The notes below the pieces were generated by a model, which worked only from the letters and a program-made list of their open reading frames with translations, was not told where the DNA came from and did not search any database. Position numbers and translations under genes: made by a program. A DNA stretch of 9,081 bases, from the NCBI GenBank assembly GCA_030427215.1, contig JAUHXB010000037.1, positions 1 through 9,081 of the forward strand. The letters are read 5' to 3'. Below, in pieces: positions 6,503 to 9,081 of the stretch; position 1 is the first letter of the stretch; the number at the start of each line of letters is the position of its first letter. The stretch is from Alphaproteobacteria bacterium (GTDB lineage Bacteria; Pseudomonadota; Alphaproteobacteria; Micavibrionales; UBA1664).

Positions 6503-6721
6503 ATGGAAAAAATATCTAAATATTTTTGTGATTTAGCTAAATCAAAAGATCGAATGTTAAAAATATTTTATAACGTCGCCCTTCCTGGTTCTGTTGCAGG
6601 GATGTTTACTCTTTCTGAGAAAGTTGCGTTAGGTGTAACGGGATTATTAATTATTCACGAAGTTATGAGAGATATTATTTCACAACAAGATTGTAAATCC
6701 CCAAAACCCGCCCCAAAGTAA
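6503..6721 (+). CDS. Small hypothetical, possibly membrane-associated protein
   Basis: A 72-aa frame begins 14 bp after rho. A basic amphipathic N-terminus (1-22, lysine-rich) is followed by a hydrophobic stretch (about 24-52: ALPGSVAGMF, then VALGVTGLLII) that could form one membrane helix or a hairpin. A short polar tail ends in KSPKPAPK. No strong Shine-Dalgarno is visible, and codon choice is more AT-rich than in rho. The last 42 bp overlap the end of the convergent zinc-motif gene. I do not recognise a family. Co-transcription with rho is likely if it is real, because no terminator is seen between them. The protein-like composition and the otherwise empty gap favour a real gene, but only moderately. 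Confidence 0.5.
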   Translation: MEKISKYFCDLAKSKDRMLKIFYNVALPGSVAGMFTLSEKVALGVTGLLIIHEVMRDIISQQDCKSPKPAPK

Positions 6722-8233
6722 GATATTCCCAATCAAACCATAAAGTCCTGCCTTACCCACGGGGGGCATCTTTTTGGTGGGGATTCCAATATCTTTCATC
6801 ACCGATTGAAACGTGAAATACCCAACAGTTTTAATAGATGATAATGTGACAAATAATCCCAAAATCAATGGAATTCCATCCATGATCATTTGAATATTTT
6901 GGGATTGGTTATCTTTCATATCTGCGCCTATCCCATACATAAACCACAGATAATTAATCAATAATGATACCGCTAACCCCACGCCAAGGCCGATATATCG
7001 CGGTCGGCGCGTTATGCGTTTTTCAGCGCTATAGGCATATTTAACAAAGCTTTGGAGTGTTTTTTTCGTGAGGCCAAGGTTGTATGTTTTTTGTAATTCA
7101 ATCGCGGCACGCTTCATGCCCTTTTGCGCGATCAGACCTAATGTTTCACGTGAAACACGGCTGTCGTTACAGACTTCTTTTAATAATCCAGCGACAAATC
7201 CGTTTCCTTTTGCCGCCATGGTGATTTTTTCCATCTCGGGCTGAATCAGGTCGTCCATGAAATTTCCGCTATCACACACTGCGCCTTTTAATCCCGCCTG
7301 ATGAATTTTATAGGGTGTTTTGCCAATGATAAATTGCGTCACCGCCCACGGCATTGCCGCCTCGTATTCAATCACATTATGATCGGGTGCGTCTTTATCT
7401 TCCACGGCATGATTGACCTGTTTAATTGTGATATGCCCGCCTTCGGCAAGAGCCACCGCTCCAATTTTCGAGGCCATGATTTTGGGATAAGGATCCATAT
7501 CATCCATCAACACATCCCCATGAACATTCAATTGCGGAGTGATCGTGGCATGGTTGGAATTTTTCCCTTGTCCCGCGCAATTGTCACAAGACAGCGTTCC
7601 CTTTGATTGACAATGTGGGCATGGTGACATTTTTTGCCCACGACATTGCGTACACATAATTTCTCCACGTCCTTGACAGGCTTGGCAAGGTTGCATCTCT
7701 CCACCCGCCTGAACTTGTCGTGCACCATTACATTGAAGACACCGCATCATTCCGGTTGAATAACATAATTGGCATTGTATGAGGCCACGTCCCTGGCACG
7801 GCGAACACGCTGTCATTTTTTGTCCCTGACATTTTTGGCAAACAACATGTTCGGTGAGGGTCAGTTTATCTTGTGGTAAGGGGATGTTCTGCTTATCCGT
7901 TGCAAATCCCTTATGCGGCAATGATTCAATGATATCTTTAGCCTTGCTGTCCAATGTTTCTTTCGCGGCGAAACTGTTGAGATATGTATCTATTTCCTTT
8001 TGTAATTCGCCTTGTTTAATGACGCGACCTTTGGTTTTATCGCCCTTTTCTGATATGGTTTGAACATCACAATCCAATTCGAAGTATGTTTTGCCTGTCA
8101 TGACATCCAACCCTTGCTTAACGATTGTGAGTTTAATATCAGCAGGGTCAACGCCATTGCCCTCAACTTGTTTTTGAATGCGTTGTTCGACTTTCTTGAT
8201 AAATTCAGGTGGGTATGTATAGTCATCGGACAT
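6680..8233 (-). CDS. Membrane-anchored protein with eight DnaJ-type CxxC zinc motifs and no J domain
   Basis: The product has 517 residues. The N-terminal region (1-125) is soluble and charged. Then come eight CxxC pairs starting at residues 132, 143, 154, 165, 183, 194, 205 and 216. These are two blocks of four at exactly 11-residue steps with an 18-residue step between blocks, many reading CxxCxGxG as in the DnaJ cysteine-rich domain. Residues 225-405 form a mixed region without a recognised motif. Three hydrophobic segments follow (about 413-436, 453-476 and 495-517), so the protein is probably anchored in the inner membrane by its C-terminus. No HPD motif or J domain is present, so it is not a DnaJ co-chaperone; a zinc-dependent protein-binding or redox role is an inference. 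The frame is open to 8332, but the ATG at 8233 avoids overlap with the divergent gene and lies 7 nt after a TATACT box, with no ribosome site. A perfect parS lies inside it at 7142-7157. Confidence 0.88.
   Translation of the reverse strand: MSDDYTYPPEFIKKVEQRIQKQVEGNGVDPADIKLTIVKQGLDVMTGKTYFELDCDVQTISEKGDKTKGRVIKQGELQKEIDTYLNSFAAKETLDSKAKDIIESLPHKGFATDKQNIPLPQDKLTLTEHVVCQKCQGQKMTACSPCQGRGLIQCQLCYSTGMMRCLQCNGARQVQAGGEMQPCQACQGRGEIMCTQCRGQKMSPCPHCQSKGTLSCDNCAGQGKNSNHATITPQLNVHGDVLMDDMDPYPKIMASKIGAVALAEGGHITIKQVNHAVEDKDAPDHNVIEYEAAMPWAVTQFIIGKTPYKIHQAGLKGAVCDSGNFMDDLIQPEMEKITMAAKGNGFVAGLLKEVCNDSRVSRETLGLIAQKGMKRAAIELQKTYNLGLTKKTLQSFVKYAYSAEKRITRRPRYIGLGVGLAVSLLINYLWFMYGIGADMKDNQSQNIQMIMDGIPLILGLFVTLSSIKTVGYFTFQSVMKDIGIPTKKMPPVGKAGLYGLIGNILLWGGFWGFTILL
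7142..7157. other. parS centromere site (perfect 16/16)
   Basis: TGTTTCACGTGAAACA is the exact palindromic consensus bound by ParB in chromosome segregation. It lies inside the leftward zinc-motif gene, where it encodes VSRET. A perfect 16-bp match is very unlikely by chance. parS sites cluster near the origin, and parAB commonly lies a few genes beyond mnmE (mnmE-mnmG-rsmG-parA-parB) in alphaproteobacteria, so the location fits well. Confidence 0.93.
7577..7840 (-). repeat. 33-bp-periodic coding repeat for the eight CxxC motifs
   Basis: This stretch encodes residues 132-219 of the membrane protein. Cysteine pairs recur every 11 codons (33 bp) in two groups of four, with one 54-bp step between the groups. 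The repeat is strict at protein level but diverged in DNA sequence, so it reflects old duplication kept by selection for zinc binding rather than a recent expansion. Confidence 0.8.
8196..8223 (+). promoter_or_regulatory. Predicted promoter for the DUF6489-type gene and mnmE
   Basis: TTGATA (8196-8201, 5/6 to TTGACA) and TATAGT (8218-8223, 5/6 to TATAAT) are separated by 16 bp. Transcription would start near 8230, giving a 28-nt leader with AAAGGAAAG (8246-8254) just before the ATG at 8258. The whole promoter lies within the first codons of the divergent leftward gene. Confidence 0.5.
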
Positions 8234-8240
8234 GGAGAAT

Positions 8241-8269
8241 AGTATAAAGGAAAGATCATGAAATTTACA
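8241..8269 (-). promoter_or_regulatory. Possible promoter giving a leaderless message for the zinc-motif gene
   Basis: On the minus strand TATACT (8246 down to 8241, 5/6 to TATAAT) ends exactly 7 nt before the ATG at 8233, and no ribosome site lies between. Transcription would therefore start at or next to the A of the start codon. The -35 candidate TGTAAA (8269 down to 8264, 17-bp spacing) is poor. Confidence 0.3.
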
Positions 8270-8485
8270 GTGAATGTTGATTGTACTCCCGAAGAGGCTC
8301 GCCGTTTTTTTGGCTTGCCTGACGCGGATCAATTAAATGATAATATGATGGAAACGATGAAGGCATGGACACCGCAAAACATGACCCATTTTCAGGAGCT
8401 TCAGCAAATGATTTGGGATCAAATGGGTGCGGCCATGACTGGTGGCATGCCTCAATCGGACGATGCAGATAAAAAGTCAAAATGA
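8258..8485 (+). CDS. DUF6489 family small protein
   Basis: The 75-aa product begins MKFTVNVDCTPEEARRFFGL and continues PDADQLNDNMM, the pattern I know from the alphaproteobacterial DUF6489 family. A short strand with the DCTPEEARRFxGLPD motif (8-22) is followed by an amphipathic helical region (about 25-56) and a glycine- and charge-rich tail. It is soluble, with no signal peptide. The ATG has a strong ribosome site (AAAGGAAAG, 4 nt away). The stop overlaps the mnmE start (ATGA), so the two are translationally coupled, and as I recall this family is often found beside mnmE. The biochemical role is unknown; the linkage hints at a role connected with MnmE or origin-region functions. It diverges from the zinc-motif gene across a 24-bp gap. 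Confidence 0.9.
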   Translation: MKFTVNVDCTPEEARRFFGLPDADQLNDNMMETMKAWTPQNMTHFQELQQMIWDQMGAAMTGGMPQSDDADKKSK

Positions 8486-9081
8486 CGGATACAATTTATG
8501 CATTGGCAAGCGGGCAAGGGCGCGCAGGTATAGCCATTGTGCGGGTCAGTGGCCCACAGGCGTTTGAATCCCTATCATTGTTAACTGATCAAAAATTTCA
8601 AACGCGTATGGCAACATTGTCAAAATTGATTAACCCCAATGATCAATCCGTCATAGACGAAGTGGTTATTATCACATTTGATAACCCCAACAGCTACACT
8701 GGTGAAGATACAGTTGAATATAATATTCATGGCGGTGTGGCGGTCCGTGAAAGCCTATTTTCAGTTCTTTCTAAAATGAACGGCCACCGCATGGCGGAAC
8801 CAGGGGAATTTACCCGCCGAGCCTTTGAAAATGGACGGATGGATTTAACGCAGGCCGAGGCGGTGGCGGATCTGATCCACGCCGAAACCGTAAGCCAAAA
8901 GCAATTGGCACTGAATCAAATGGGTGGGGCGTTATTTAATTTGTATCAGTCTTGGGCCTCAAGCCTTGTCCGCGCGCTGGCCTATGCTGAGGCTCAAATT
9001 GATTTTGCCGATGAGGATTTACCAGAAGATGAAGTGAAATCACATGTGATACCCGTTTTAAATATTGTTTCACGTGAAATA
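8482..9081 (+). CDS. mnmE: tRNA uridine-5-carboxymethylaminomethyl modification GTPase MnmE (TrmE), 5' part, cut at window edge
   Basis: With MnmG, MnmE installs the cmnm5 group on U34 of certain tRNAs; it is a cytoplasmic G protein. The first 200 codons are present, in frame to the edge. They cover the N-terminal tetrahydrofolate-binding domain, with TIYALASGQGRAGIAIVRVS (4-23), then SYTGEDTVEYNIHGG and the FTRRAFENGRMDLTQAEAVA signature. The start of the helical domain follows (AYAEAQIDFADED). The GTPase domain with its P-loop and the C-terminal cysteine motif lie outside the window; a full protein is about 440-450 aa. The ATG overlaps the stop of the DUF6489-type gene by 4 bp. The last 16 bases contain a near-perfect parS. 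mnmG, rsmG, parA and parB commonly follow in related genomes, which would fit the parS sites. Confidence 0.97.
   Translation, partial: MTDTIYALASGQGRAGIAIVRVSGPQAFESLSLLTDQKFQTRMATLSKLINPNDQSVIDEVVIITFDNPNSYTGEDTVEYNIHGGVAVRESLFSVLSKMNGHRMAEPGEFTRRAFENGRMDLTQAEAVADLIHAETVSQKQLALNQMGGALFNLYQSWASSLVRALAYAEAQIDFADEDLPEDEVKSHVIPVLNIVSREI
9066..9081. other. parS centromere site (15/16 match)
   Basis: TGTTTCACGTGAAATA differs from the parS consensus only at base 15 (T for C). It lies inside mnmE, ending at the window edge, and encodes VSREI in the same frame as the perfect site 1.9 kb to the left. ParB usually tolerates a single outer mismatch, so it is probably functional, though weaker. Confidence 0.8.

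Noticed and set aside
6805..6820. Third parS-like sequence (ends in ACGTGAAATA)
   Set aside because: Only 10 of 16 positions match and the left half-site is missing.
7301..8242. Several rightward open frames of 60-100 codons opposite the zinc-motif gene
   Set aside because: They lie antisense to a gene with a clear motif pattern, have no ribosome sites and show no protein-like features.
8234..8332. Longer N-terminus (33 codons) for the zinc-motif protein
   Set aside because: It would overlap the DUF6489-type gene and its ribosome site on the other strand, and the added residues look like antisense of that gene.
1..9081. tRNA or rRNA genes, CRISPR arrays, insertion sequences, phage genes
   Set aside because: None was seen on either strand: no cloverleaf-like segments, no spaced identical repeats, no transposase or integrase motifs.

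Overview
The window comes from an AT-rich alphaproteobacterium. The gene order (PPDK regulator, hypothetical genes, hemE, hemJ, rho, DUF6489-type gene, mnmE) and the protein sequences are typical of that class. The modest GC content and the two DUF6782-like proteins would fit a low-GC Rhodospirillales or Micavibrionales-type lineage, but that placement is only an inference.

Layout. Positions 1-3267 are transcribed leftward: a 200-aa hypothetical gene (2665-3267), two adjacent related genes that look like degenerate DUF6782 putative metallopeptidases (1273-2520 and 483-1268), and the 5' part of the pyruvate,phosphate dikinase regulatory protein gene (1-457, cut by the window edge). Positions 3610-6488 are transcribed rightward: hemE and hemJ (overlapping by 7 bp), then rho behind its own promoter and leader. 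A possible small membrane protein follows at 6503-6721. A large leftward gene (6680-8233) encodes a protein with two blocks of four CxxC zinc-binding motifs and a C-terminal membrane anchor. It is divergent from a rightward pair, the DUF6489-type gene (8258-8485) and mnmE (8482 to the edge).

The main interest is chromosome replication and segregation. In Caulobacter and Rickettsia the replication origin lies between hemE and the RP001-type gene (to my recollection the PPDK regulator). Here that interval holds an AT-rich non-coding stretch (about 3268-3609) from which genes diverge. It contains a cluster of DnaA-box-like TTATCC sequences, three GANTC methylation sites, a perfect TTAA-N7-TTAA CtrA-type site and a very AT-rich block next to hemE. 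A second regulatory gap (2513-2664) has three more TTATCC elements, a second perfect CtrA-type site and TAAC elements at 22-bp spacing. To the right are a perfect 16-bp parS centromere site (7142-7157), inside the zinc-motif gene, and a 15/16 parS site (9066-9081), inside mnmE. I read the window as the oriC/parS region of the chromosome, with three lineage-specific genes inserted between the PPDK regulator and the origin.

The genes themselves are mostly housekeeping: two haem-biosynthesis steps, transcription termination, tRNA modification and control of PPDK. The unexplained parts are the three leftward hypothetical genes, the eight-CxxC membrane protein, the small protein after rho and the structured rho leader.
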